A stretch of DNA of 64,000 nucleotides from an uncultured Christensenella sp. (lineage in GTDB: Bacteria; Bacillota; Clostridia; Christensenellales; Pumilibacteraceae), in the NCBI GenBank assembly GCA_949948895.1, contig CATLHE010000002.1:1-64000 (forward strand), in the 5' to 3' direction. The stretch's first letter is position 1; the number at the start of each line of letters is the position of its first letter. A model generated the notes under the pieces. The model worked only from the letters and a program-made list of their open reading frames with translations, was not told the DNA's origin and ran no database searches. The translations under genes and the position numbers were made by a program. Shown here in pieces: positions 52,342-61,591 of this stretch.

Positions 52342-53085
52342 ATGCGCGCGTCCACCAAAAAACTGACCACGGCGGCGGTATGCACCGCCATAGCCGTTAT
52401 AATGTGCGTGTTTACCGCATATCTTCCGTTTAGCTTTATGCCGCTGTATGTAGCGGCATTTAGCATATTTTTGGCGTGCAAACGCGGCAGCCTCGCATAC
52501 GGCATACTGTGCGCGCTTGCTACGGTCGGCATAATGTTTGCCATGACGGGCTTATCGGTGTCATGGTTCCTTTTGCTGTTCATGTTTGCCCCGTACGGTA
52601 TAATAACGTATTTTATACACAAGCTCTCGTATTTCAAGCTCAAAAGCGGATTACTGCGCGGCGCGATAGCGATAGCGTTTTTCAATCTCACTGTGGGATT
52701 GACTTATATCGTAGCGACGCGCTTGGTCATAGGCGCGGATATTCCCGTGACCGATTGGGTAGATACTCTCGGCGGGTATTGGGTGCTTGCAATCGTGGCG
52801 ACGCTCGTGCTTGTTCCGCTCGATTTTATTTTTTCGGTGCTGGGTTCCGTAGTGCTCAAAAAAATCCCGCCCGCGGAACGTAAAAATCCCGCGGGGCAGA
52901 ACGCTCGCGGCGAGAATAATGCGAGCGACGAGCAAGCCGCGACAGCGGGGCAATGCGATGTCGGCGCGTCCGTCGACGGCGAAAAGAAGTACGATATTTT
53001 CGGGTATGAAATATCGGACGATAAATCGGCGCCGAAAACGCCCGACGCCGAAAAAAGCGAAAAGAGTAACGGCGACCGCGACTGA
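52342..53085 (+). CDS. Multi-pass membrane protein, ECF S-component-like
   Basis: 247 residues with five or six spans in the first 175 residues (LTTAAVCTAIAVIMCVFTAYL, LYVAAFSIFLACKRGSLAYG, WFLLLFMFAPYGIITYFI, and others). A hydrophilic, charged C-terminal tail follows. The N-terminal helix and overall size recall substrate-binding S components of ECF transporters or YybS-type proteins, but no diagnostic motif is seen. It starts 1 nt after the J-domain-like gene, so it belongs to that operon. Confidence 0.65.
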   Translation: MRASTKKLTTAAVCTAIAVIMCVFTAYLPFSFMPLYVAAFSIFLACKRGSLAYGILCALATVGIMFAMTGLSVSWFLLLFMFAPYGIITYFIHKLSYFKLKSGLLRGAIAIAFFNLTVGLTYIVATRLVIGADIPVTDWVDTLGGYWVLAIVATLVLVPLDFIFSVLGSVVLKKIPPAERKNPAGQNARGENNASDEQAATAGQCDVGASVDGEKKYDIFGYEISDDKSAPKTPDAEKSEKSNGDRD

Positions 53086-53145
53086 GTCGCAGGTTTAATA
53101 ACATTTTTATGATATATGCGCATATTTGCATGTGCGCATTTTTTA

Positions 53146-53907
53146 TTATCCGAATATCCCGTCCAAGAATTTTGTCGCGATATCGAAGTGTGCGCCTATC
53201 CGCGCCGATACGTGCGCGTCCGAGCCGAGCACCGGTCGAACTCCGCCCATATCCTTATACGCGCGCAAAAAGTCGGAGCGAGGGCAGCGCATCTCGCCGT
53301 CGGTGTTGGTGTTTTCTTCAAACCTGATCTTGCGCTCGACGGCGCGCTCTGCTATTTTCCGTAATATCGGTTCAAACTCATCATAAGCAATTACTCGCTC
53401 CGAAATATCGTACGGCGCGTAGCGTTCCGCAAAACCGAGATGTCCTATCGTAGTGAACGGGTAGGGCGCGTCGAGCGAGGCGAGCACCGCGTTCAAATAC
53501 TCGGCGTATGCTTTTTTCTTGCCCAAGGCGAACACGTCCTTGCCGAAATAATGCACGCTGTTTATTATGTATTCGAGCGGAAGATCGGCGATAAGCCTCG
53601 CCGTTTCTTTCGCGTGTTTTTTCTCGTAGCCTACTTCGAGTCCGACGTGTATATCGAGATCGGGATTGTCGCGTTTTACTTTTTCCCATGTCGTAAAGTA
53701 TGCGTCGAAATCGAGCGGCGCAAAATCCTTCCAATGCCCGACGTCTATATGATCGGTCGCTATAAATCCGCGTAAGCCTTTTGCGCGCACGGTATCGGCT
53801 ATTTTTTGAGGCTCGTCCGCGCCCGCGTTGCGCGCGTCGGGCGAAAACCTGCTGTGGATATGGCAGTCGATATTAGACAGATCATATGTGTACGACAGTA
53901 ATTCCAT
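53146..53907 (-). CDS. PHP-domain phosphatase (histidinol-phosphatase type)
   Basis: 253 residues from the ATG at 53907, fixed by a promoter 6 nt upstream. PHP motifs: DCHIHSRFSPDA (metal ligands), GFIATDHIDVGHW, VGLEVGYEKKH, NSVHYFGKD, TIGHLGFAERY and the end VLGSDAHVSARIG. These place it with HisK-type histidinol phosphatases, which need three divalent metals. The family also includes other phosphoesterases, so the substrate is not certain. No histidine genes are nearby. It is monocistronic on the minus strand. Confidence 0.9.
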   Translation of the reverse strand: MELLSYTYDLSNIDCHIHSRFSPDARNAGADEPQKIADTVRAKGLRGFIATDHIDVGHWKDFAPLDFDAYFTTWEKVKRDNPDLDIHVGLEVGYEKKHAKETARLIADLPLEYIINSVHYFGKDVFALGKKKAYAEYLNAVLASLDAPYPFTTIGHLGFAERYAPYDISERVIAYDEFEPILRKIAERAVERKIRFEENTNTDGEMRCPRSDFLRAYKDMGGVRPVLGSDAHVSARIGAHFDIATKFLDGIFG

Positions 53908-53942
53908 AAAAAGAGTATAGCACGGCTGAGTATGCCCGTCAA
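53908..53942 (-). promoter_or_regulatory. Leaderless promoter, minus strand
   Basis: On the minus strand TTGACG (53942-53937), a 17-nt spacer and TATACT (53919-53914) stand 6 nt before the ATG at 53907. Confidence 0.8.
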
Positions 53943-53984
53943 TACGAATCAATCAAAAAAAATTTTAAGCGTATCTCTACGTTA

Positions 53985-54013
53985 TTGACAAAAGTCGCAC
54001 AATGTGGTATCAT
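53985..54013 (+). promoter_or_regulatory. Promoter of giant lipoprotein gene
   Basis: TTGACA (53985-53990), a 17-nt spacer and TATCAT (54008-54013). The leader is about 45 nt and carries GGGGGAAAG. Confidence 0.75.
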
Positions 54014-54063
54014 AACCGTATATTTACTGATAGTGCGTGTATAGCGCATAGATCGGGGGAAAG

Positions 54064-57000
54064 ATGATGAAGAAGAGCAAGAAAGTATTTGCAGCCGTAA
54101 TAGCGATTATAATGTCGGTTTTTGCCGTCGTGCTCGTCGGTTGCAGTAAAAAGGACGCGAAGAAACCCGCAGACACGACTTATACCGTAACGTACATAGC
54201 CAACGGCGGAATATTCGCCGATAAGCTCACGTCGCACACGGAAAAAGTCAAAAAAGACGGTTTTGCGCTCGGCAACGTAATTCCTACCCATCCCGAGAAT
54301 CTGAGGTTCCTCGGCTGGGGCGACAGCGCGAGCGCGGTAACTGCGGTCGACCTTTCTACTAGACCGGTTACGGGCAACGTTACATATTACGCTTTGTGGA
54401 ACGGCGGCGCTCAGCCCGTAGAGCAATATACGGTGACGTTCTATTACAATTACGACGGCGCGCCCTCGGGCGGGGTTTTCGATACGAAATCGGTAAACGC
54501 CGGTCAAAAGGTAAGCGCTCCCGCTTCGGCGCCGTCGCGCGGCGCGGACTATACGTTCGACGGCTGGCACACCGCGCCCGACGGCGGCAGTGTATACAAT
54601 TTTAATACCGCCGTAAACGGAGCTTTGAACTTGTACGCGCATTGGACGCGCACGAGCACGCCCGTTCCCGAGCTTATTTCCGTCACGGCTTCCGCGCCCG
54701 CCGATAAACTTACGATAGTGGCGGGGCAGAGCTTTGACGAGAGCTCGCTCACCGTTGTCGCGCATTACAACAACGGCGGCGCCGATCAAACGCTAGCCGC
54801 AGGCGACTATACTATAGAATATCCCGCGGACATGACTTCCGCGGGCGTCAAAACCGTTACGGTAAGGTATAACGGCATGACCGATACGATAACCGTTACG
54901 GTCATACCGCGCACGGTTTCGTCCGTATCCGTCGGCGGCAACCTCGCCAACAGACGGCAGGAAGTGGGCGCTAAATTCGATCCCTCGGGACTTACGTTTA
55001 CCGCCGTGTACGACGACGGATCGCAAGAGCCTATCGTAGTCGGGCATATGTATTTTATGTCAGACATATTGGACGCGGACGGCAGATTCACCCAAGCGGC
55101 GGAAACGGCGATAGTGATTGCCGAGTACGACGGCATTGTAGCGACTCCGTCAATCTCGCTCGAAGTAGTTGTGCCCGCTGTCGTGCGCCACGACGTAGAG
55201 TTTGACGCAAACAACTCCGCATACGAGTCGCATATTTCGGGCATGCCCGAAATCGAGCGCATAGACGACGGCGGGAAAGTTTCGCGCCCGACGGCTCCCA
55301 CGCTCAAAGGCTTCACATTCGGCGGCTGGTTTACGACCGCCGCATGCGATACCGAGTGGGATTTCACAAACGATACGGTGACTGACGATATAACGCTGTA
55401 CGCCAAGTGGACGGCAAAAACTTATACCGTCGAGTATAACTACAACGGCGCGGCGAGCGTTGCGGAAAACCCCGTTTCGTACACGGCGACGGCGGGCGAG
55501 TTCGAGGACTTTACTCTCGTAAACCCCGTAAAAGACCACAATGCGTTTGACGGGTGGTTTACGACTTCGCTTTTCCAACCGACGAGCAAAGTCGCGAAAC
55601 TCTCGTACGATATCCTTCCGCAGGACTCGGAAACGATAAGACTGTTTGCGAAGTTCACGCCCGAAGTCTATACGCTCTCGTTCGAGTTCGGCTCGGATAA
55701 CGGCGTTAAATACAGCGCGGCTTTAAAGGACGGCGTTGCGTTCCCGCAAAACTATACTTTCGGCACGACGGTGACTTTCCCCACCGCCGACGATATCGAT
55801 ATAACCGCGCTCATAACGGGCGATGCGGTCGAGTTTAACTTCCTCGGATGGTACCTGTCGGGCGATAGCGGCAAGCAATACGTGAACGGCGTTTCCGCTA
55901 CCGATTTCGGCAATAAGACGTTTGTTGCGGACATTGTGCAGGCGGCGACGCATACGGTAACGTTTGATATGAACTATACGGGAAGCGCGCCTACTTCGGT
56001 GCACGTTTTGGACGGTCAAACGGTAAACGCGCTCAGCCCCGCGCCGACGCGCCCCGGATATTCGTTCGGAGGCTGGTACACCGCTCCCGCGTGCGTGACA
56101 GAGTTTGACTTTACCGAAGCCGTGACTGCGGATAAAACTGCTTACGCCAAGTGGACTGCTATTGAGTATACTGTGGCGTATAAAAACCTTCCTACGGGAA
56201 GCGTCAATACCAACAATCCCATAATGTACGTTGTTACGGACGGCGACATACCGCTGACCGCGCCTTCGTCGCTCCCTGCGGGATACCGCTTTAACGGCTG
56301 GTTCTTCAATTCCGGACTGAGCGTTGCGGCGACACGACTTACGCCCGACGATATCTCGCGCGCGCAAGGAAACGTCATAACCGTTTACGGCGCGTTCAGC
56401 AATAAGTATACGGTGTCGTTTGATGAAAACGTCGTAGGTGATACCGTAACGGGAATGCCGTCCGATATGACCGTAGCTTACGGCGACGGTATAGTAAGAC
56501 CCGCTACAGATCCTGCGCGCGTGAACTATACTTTCGGCGGTTGGTACGAGGACGCGGCGTGCGTAACGCCTTGGGCTTTTAGCGGCAGCGCATCGCCTAC
56601 GGCGGTTTACGGCGACGTGACAGTATATGCCAAGTGGATAGAGAACCCCGACGACGGAGTGTATATCTACGGCGATTTCAACGACTTCAGCATGATCCCC
56701 ACGGGAACAGTAGCCGAATTCCAAGCGGCGTATAAAGCGGCGGAGCAAGGCGGCGTTTATACAGTAAACGGCATTGCGCTTGCGGTCGGAGACGAGTTCA
56801 AGTTTATTCGTTATACCAAAGCCGACGGCTCTATAGACTCCATTGCGCCTACAGTCATACACGCCTATCCCTCGCTCGGTATCGCGCTCGCGATAAGCGG
56901 CGACGTGTATAAAGTGACGGCTTACGCATTTACCGAGTCAGTCACGTTTGAGATATCGCAAGGCGCGTCCTCGCTTACGGCAGTGCCTGACAGTCTCGGA

Positions 57001-60000
57001 AGAGATTATCTCGCGACGCTCGCGCCCGATGGCATGGCTGCCGAGTACAGTTCGGTCGCGGCAACTGCCGGTGTCGCGTATATAGTAGGCAACTTTACAG
57101 ACAACAATTATTACGCGGAGTGGTCGTCCGACAGCTCGCTCATAGCGACGGCTCAAGTAGAAAACAGCTTTGTGTTTGCGGGCGTTACGCTTCGCAAGTA
57201 CGATGAGTTCCGCGTAGCTGGGCTTGGCATGACTTCGTCTTCGCTCGTGTTTGCAGAGCGCGACGGCGTGTACAATATAGTATACGAAAAGACGGGCGCG
57301 GTACGGCTCATAGAGAGTAAGCCGCTCGCCGCGACCTTTGTCGGCACGGTGTATAAAGGCAAGCTCCCCAAAGCGACAGACTTTGCCGTCACGTATGACA
57401 GCGCGGCTATACCGCTTCCCGCAAGCGATTACGTCGTTATGGCAAGCGCGGCGCAGGTAGGAAACAATACCGCCGTGATAGTGTATCTTGACGGCGGTGC
57501 GATAGCAAAAGTAAACTTTACGGGCACAGAAGACGCTGTAGCTTCCGTCGTTTGCGACACCATGCCCGATAAGCTCGATTACTACGTAGGCGACGCGTTC
57601 GTAGCAAGCGGCGCGGAGTTTACCGTTACGTATCTAAGCGGCGACAGCGTTACCGTGCTCGCGGGCGCGGACGGTCTTTCTTTCTCTGTCGCGAGCGGTT
57701 ACGATAACGACGCGTTTACGACGCGGGGCGGTAAATCCGTAACGTTCGTATACGGCGGCGTTTCTTCGGCGGCGGTCACTGTAAACGTATACGACAAGCT
57801 AGACAGTATAGAAGTAACTACCGCGCCCAAACAAAGCTACGTGGCGGGCGCGGGCACTACCGAACTCGACCTTACGGGCATGGTAGTCAAAGCGTTTTAT
57901 AACGGCGCGACGAGCGGCACGACCGTAGCGGTCACCGCGGACGGCGTGAGCCATAATATCGATTTCGATACGATAGGCGAATACACCGTTACCGTAACGT
58001 TTACCGACTCTGCTAACAACAACCAAGTCAAGACCGCTACGTTCAAAGTCAACGTAGTCGCGCCTCAAATAATCGCGATTGCGGTAAGCGGCGCGCCCGA
58101 TAAAGACACGTATTTCGTGGGCGATACGTTTAAGCCCGAGGGGCTAGTGTTCACGGCGACTTTGGACAACGGCAAAACTCAGCAAGTTGCGGCTTCCGAT
58201 CCCAAGCTCGGGTTTAACGGCGGCGCGGCGTTTACCGTTTCCGGCAGCGGCGTTGCGGTCGCAGTAACGTACGAGGTATCTGACGGCAATATAATAACCG
58301 CGACGGGCGACGTGACGGTAACTGTCAACGACAAGCTCACGAGCATAACCGCGACTGCGCCTACCGCTCCTCACACGGCGGGCTTCGTAGCGGGCGACAC
58401 TGTCACCGAGGTCGGCATGACCGTTACAGCGTTCTATAACGGATCGACGGATGGCGGTAAAGCGGTTACGGGCTTCACGACGAACGTAGCGGATATAGAC
58501 ACGTCTTCGGCGGGAACAAAGACGATAACGGTAACGTATACCGAAAACGGCATAACAAAAACAACTGCCGTCGATATAACCGTATTGGCAAAAGCCGCGG
58601 TCGGCATAGTAGTAGACGGCACGCCCGTTCAGCAGTCCATGGGCGCGACGCTCAAAACTGCGGGGCTTACGTTCACAGTAGTATACAACAACGACGAGCG
58701 CGAAGAGATATCCGTAGGTGAGCTTGCGTTTGCTTGCGAGGATTACTTTACCGCGGGCGACGTGTTCGCAACTACCGGCGATACCGAATATACGGCGACG
58801 GTCACCGTCGCGCTCGCGTCCGCGCCTACGGTAATGCTCGGTTCGTTCGACGTTACTGTCAAAAATACGGGCGAGTACACGATAGAGTTTGTATGCGGCA
58901 ACGGCGAGTACGCCGTGACGGGCGCACCCGAGGAAGAGGGCGTCAAGTTCAATAATCTCATACCCGAGCCCATAGACCCGGTAAGCAAGGGTTTTGCGTT
59001 CGGCGGATGGTATAAAGATTCGGCATTCGTTACGGCGTGGGATTTTGCCTCCGACGTCGTCAAAGGCAATATGACGCTTTACGGCAAGTGGGTAGCCAAT
59101 GATTACGTAGTCAATTTCTATCAGGAAAGCGGTATGGTCATAAGCGGCGCAAACTTCAAAGCGACGGACGGCGTGTTCGGCACGCTCGACCTTATGACGG
59201 TTACGCCCGATGCCAAAGATCATTATAACTTTGTCGGTTGGTATATAGACGGCGTGGAACCGCAAACGACTCTCACCGCGCTCGACTACGCCGCGCTTCC
59301 AGAAAGCGGCACGATAATAAATCTCAAACCCGTATACGAGAAAGTAAAGTATACAGTTACGTTTGTATACGGCAACGGCGAGCCCGACGGCGAGATACAA
59401 GTCGAGTACGGCGACGCCGTGCAAGAGCCTGTCGAGCCGACGAGAGAGCATTATACTTTCGATTATTGGTATGAAACCGACATAGAGGCGGCGTTCGATT
59501 TCGGCACCGCCATCACCGAAAACATGACGCTTACGGCGCATTGGACGGCGGTGCGTTATACCGTTTCTTATAATGCGTCGGGACTCACCGACAATACGGC
59601 GTTTGCAAACGGCGGCAATCCCGACGAATACACGGCGGACGACGGTGAAATTGTACTTAACGACGCCACAGCGACCGAATTCGGAAAGGCGTTCTATAAA
59701 TGGATAGACGCGAGCGGCAATACCGTGACTGCGCTTTCCGCGTCGCTCGTCGATAACGGAACGATAACGCTTATCGCCGTGTTCGTCGACGCGGATACGT
59801 TTACCGTAACGTTTAACAGCGACGGCGGCACGCCCGTCGCGGAAATCATTGCGATAAGCGGGCAAGCGATAACCGAGCCGACTGCGCCCGCTAAAACCGG
59901 TCATACGTTCATGGGCTGGTTCGCGGACGGTGCGTCGACAAGGTTCGATTTTGCTAACACGCCTATTACGGAAAACATAACGCTTACCGCGCATTGGTCG

Positions 60001-61452
60001 ATAAATTCTTATGAAGTAACTTTCGTTACCGACGGTGGAAGCGCAGTCGACGCGCAAACGGTAGAGTACGGTGCGCTTGTTCAAGAACCCGAAGCTCCGA
60101 CCAAAGAGGGCTTTGACTTTGCGGGTTGGTATAAAGAAGAGGCGTGCGTCAACGCTTGGGACTTCGGCGCGGATACCGTAACGGGCGACACGGCTATCTA
60201 TGCCAAGTGGACGGTTTCGGAGTATACCGTCTCGTTCGATCTCATGTATGAGGACGCGCCCGCTATCGAAGATCAAACGGTAACTCACGGCGGCACGATA
60301 ACAGAACCCGAAAAGCCCGTTCGCGAAGACTACGAGTTTATAGGCTGGTTCTCGGATAGAGCGTTGCAGCATGACTGGAAGTTCGATAACGCGGTAACGG
60401 GACCTATGACTCTGTATGCCAAGTGGCTCATGCTCACTAACAAGTTCATGTTTGTAAACGGCGAAAAAGAAGTGCGCATGTACGACAATACCGACCATAA
60501 CACCGACGCCAAAGTCAAGGAAGAGTACACGCTTATGGAGATTGCGCTCGAAGCAGGCGACGTGCTCACGTTTAATACAAAGGACGACGGCGAGTATTCC
60601 GCGATAACTATTGTGTTCGATACTTACAGCAAGGGCGTGACGTTTGCCGACAACGCGCTCACGACCAAGAGCGCGGGCAACTTCGACATTTACCTCAAAC
60701 TCATGACATCGGGCGAATGGAAAGTATACGCGGAAGGCGGCGCGCTCCTCGACGGCGATTACTATGCAGTCGGTTCGTTCAACGAGTGGACGGCGGGCGA
60801 CGAGTATTTACTGAACAATGCCGACGGCTCGATAACGCTCAATATCGCGAAAAACGCGACGTTCAAGATAGTTCACGGCGATGCGTGGCTCGGCTATTAC
60901 ATCGACGGCACTTCCGAATCGCGCATAAAAGCGGGCGGCGATTACGTTAAGGGCGACGGCGAGAACAATATCCAAGTGCTCGCTTACGGCAAGTATAAGC
61001 TCGTATTTGACGGCAAGTATCTCTCTGTCGAAAAAGTCGGAGAGTATGAAGGCGAGATAGAACCCGAGCCCGTACTGAGCGGCAAGTCGGCAGTGTTCAA
61101 GTTTAAAGACGCGACGATCGTTATAGAGATCGCATCCACGCCGAGTTGGATGACAAAAGATACCGAGTTTGCGTACATTTGGAACGACACGCTCAAGGGT
61201 GTGCAGTATAAGCTCGACGGGGCATCCTCGTACACGATAGACGCCAATCTTGCAGACTGCAATATCTTGGTCGGCTTCGAACAAAACTCGCAATGGAAAA
61301 AGACTGACGATCTTGCCGGTACCGAGTTCGAAAACGGTATGGTGCACGTCATAGATGCGGGAGCAAAAGCCGACGGCAGTATGTCGTGGGTGACGGGCAA
61401 GGACGGAGTGTTCGAGCATACTACCTCTAAGTCCGAAATAGTTTATGCGTAA
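54064..61452 (+). CDS. Giant lipoprotein with ~15 Listeria-Bacteroides (InlB B) repeats and Ig-like domains
   Basis: 2462 residues. Signal peptide with lipobox LVGC (Cys27). About fifteen ~70-residue InlB B-type repeats (YTVTF...GYTFGGWYT...DFxxxVTGDxTLYAKWT) occur in two blocks, about 38-860 and 1605-2125. They are interrupted by bacterial Ig-like (Big) domains (about 205-370 and 1160-1600) and by two domains starting GVYIYGDFNDFSM and AYIVGNFTDNNYY (about 865-1110) that resemble starch-binding modules. The C-terminus has another such module (YYAVGSFNEWTAGDEYLLNN) and a final FKFKDATIVIEI domain. It is anchored in the membrane facing outside, probably for adhesion or polysaccharide capture. 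A terminator follows. Confidence 0.9.
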   Translation: MMKKSKKVFAAVIAIIMSVFAVVLVGCSKKDAKKPADTTYTVTYIANGGIFADKLTSHTEKVKKDGFALGNVIPTHPENLRFLGWGDSASAVTAVDLSTRPVTGNVTYYALWNGGAQPVEQYTVTFYYNYDGAPSGGVFDTKSVNAGQKVSAPASAPSRGADYTFDGWHTAPDGGSVYNFNTAVNGALNLYAHWTRTSTPVPELISVTASAPADKLTIVAGQSFDESSLTVVAHYNNGGADQTLAAGDYTIEYPADMTSAGVKTVTVRYNGMTDTITVTVIPRTVSSVSVGGNLANRRQEVGAKFDPSGLTFTAVYDDGSQEPIVVGHMYFMSDILDADGRFTQAAETAIVIAEYDGIVATPSISLEVVVPAVVRHDVEFDANNSAYESHISGMPEIERIDDGGKVSRPTAPTLKGFTFGGWFTTAACDTEWDFTNDTVTDDITLYAKWTAKTYTVEYNYNGAASVAENPVSYTATAGEFEDFTLVNPVKDHNAFDGWFTTSLFQPTSKVAKLSYDILPQDSETIRLFAKFTPEVYTLSFEFGSDNGVKYSAALKDGVAFPQNYTFGTTVTFPTADDIDITALITGDAVEFNFLGWYLSGDSGKQYVNGVSATDFGNKTFVADIVQAATHTVTFDMNYTGSAPTSVHVLDGQTVNALSPAPTRPGYSFGGWYTAPACVTEFDFTEAVTADKTAYAKWTAIEYTVAYKNLPTGSVNTNNPIMYVVTDGDIPLTAPSSLPAGYRFNGWFFNSGLSVAATRLTPDDISRAQGNVITVYGAFSNKYTVSFDENVVGDTVTGMPSDMTVAYGDGIVRPATDPARVNYTFGGWYEDAACVTPWAFSGSASPTAVYGDVTVYAKWIENPDDGVYIYGDFNDFSMIPTGTVAEFQAAYKAAEQGGVYTVNGIALAVGDEFKFIRYTKADGSIDSIAPTVIHAYPSLGIALAISGDVYKVTAYAFTESVTFEISQGASSLTAVPDSLGRDYLATLAPDGMAAEYSSVAATAGVAYIVGNFTDNNYYAEWSSDSSLIATAQVENSFVFAGVTLRKYDEFRVAGLGMTSSSLVFAERDGVYNIVYEKTGAVRLIESKPLAATFVGTVYKGKLPKATDFAVTYDSAAIPLPASDYVVMASAAQVGNNTAVIVYLDGGAIAKVNFTGTEDAVASVVCDTMPDKLDYYVGDAFVASGAEFTVTYLSGDSVTVLAGADGLSFSVASGYDNDAFTTRGGKSVTFVYGGVSSAAVTVNVYDKLDSIEVTTAPKQSYVAGAGTTELDLTGMVVKAFYNGATSGTTVAVTADGVSHNIDFDTIGEYTVTVTFTDSANNNQVKTATFKVNVVAPQIIAIAVSGAPDKDTYFVGDTFKPEGLVFTATLDNGKTQQVAASDPKLGFNGGAAFTVSGSGVAVAVTYEVSDGNIITATGDVTVTVNDKLTSITATAPTAPHTAGFVAGDTVTEVGMTVTAFYNGSTDGGKAVTGFTTNVADIDTSSAGTKTITVTYTENGITKTTAVDITVLAKAAVGIVVDGTPVQQSMGATLKTAGLTFTVVYNNDEREEISVGELAFACEDYFTAGDVFATTGDTEYTATVTVALASAPTVMLGSFDVTVKNTGEYTIEFVCGNGEYAVTGAPEEEGVKFNNLIPEPIDPVSKGFAFGGWYKDSAFVTAWDFASDVVKGNMTLYGKWVANDYVVNFYQESGMVISGANFKATDGVFGTLDLMTVTPDAKDHYNFVGWYIDGVEPQTTLTALDYAALPESGTIINLKPVYEKVKYTVTFVYGNGEPDGEIQVEYGDAVQEPVEPTREHYTFDYWYETDIEAAFDFGTAITENMTLTAHWTAVRYTVSYNASGLTDNTAFANGGNPDEYTADDGEIVLNDATATEFGKAFYKWIDASGNTVTALSASLVDNGTITLIAVFVDADTFTVTFNSDGGTPVAEIIAISGQAITEPTAPAKTGHTFMGWFADGASTRFDFANTPITENITLTAHWSINSYEVTFVTDGGSAVDAQTVEYGALVQEPEAPTKEGFDFAGWYKEEACVNAWDFGADTVTGDTAIYAKWTVSEYTVSFDLMYEDAPAIEDQTVTHGGTITEPEKPVREDYEFIGWFSDRALQHDWKFDNAVTGPMTLYAKWLMLTNKFMFVNGEKEVRMYDNTDHNTDAKVKEEYTLMEIALEAGDVLTFNTKDDGEYSAITIVFDTYSKGVTFADNALTTKSAGNFDIYLKLMTSGEWKVYAEGGALLDGDYYAVGSFNEWTAGDEYLLNNADGSITLNIAKNATFKIVHGDAWLGYYIDGTSESRIKAGGDYVKGDGENNIQVLAYGKYKLVFDGKYLSVEKVGEYEGEIEPEPVLSGKSAVFKFKDATIVIEIASTPSWMTKDTEFAYIWNDTLKGVQYKLDGASSYTIDANLADCNILVGFEQNSQWKKTDDLAGTEFENGMVHVIDAGAKADGSMSWVTGKDGVFEHTTSKSEIVYA

Positions 61453-61468
61453 AGCGTAATCTGTCGCG

Positions 61469-61498
61469 AAAACGACCTCGATATTCGGGGTCGTTTTT
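61469..61498 (+). terminator. Terminator after giant lipoprotein gene
   Basis: AAAACGACC (61469-61477) pairs with GGTCGTTTT (61489-61497), followed by a further T. Confidence 0.9.
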
Positions 61499-61555
61499 GC
61501 TATATAAGTAAAGTTGATATTTGGACGCCGCTTCTGCACGATCGCTGAAAAACAG

Positions 61556-61591
61556 TTGATTTTTAAGGCGGGTGTGTAGTATAATATAGAC
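61556..61591 (+). promoter_or_regulatory. Leaderless promoter of rsmA
   Basis: TTGATT (61556-61561), an 18-nt spacer and TATAAT (61580-61585) stand 6 nt before the ATG at 61592. The spacer TTTAAGGCGGGTGTGTAG nearly matches that of the promoter at 46427-46455. Confidence 0.8.

Noticed and set aside
58144-60498. 784-codon open frame on the minus strand
   Set aside because: It lies antisense to the InlB-repeat gene, is rich in Arg/Tyr/His/Val as expected from the complement of its repeats, has no recognisable domain and no ribosome-binding site. The + strand frame is clearly the gene.
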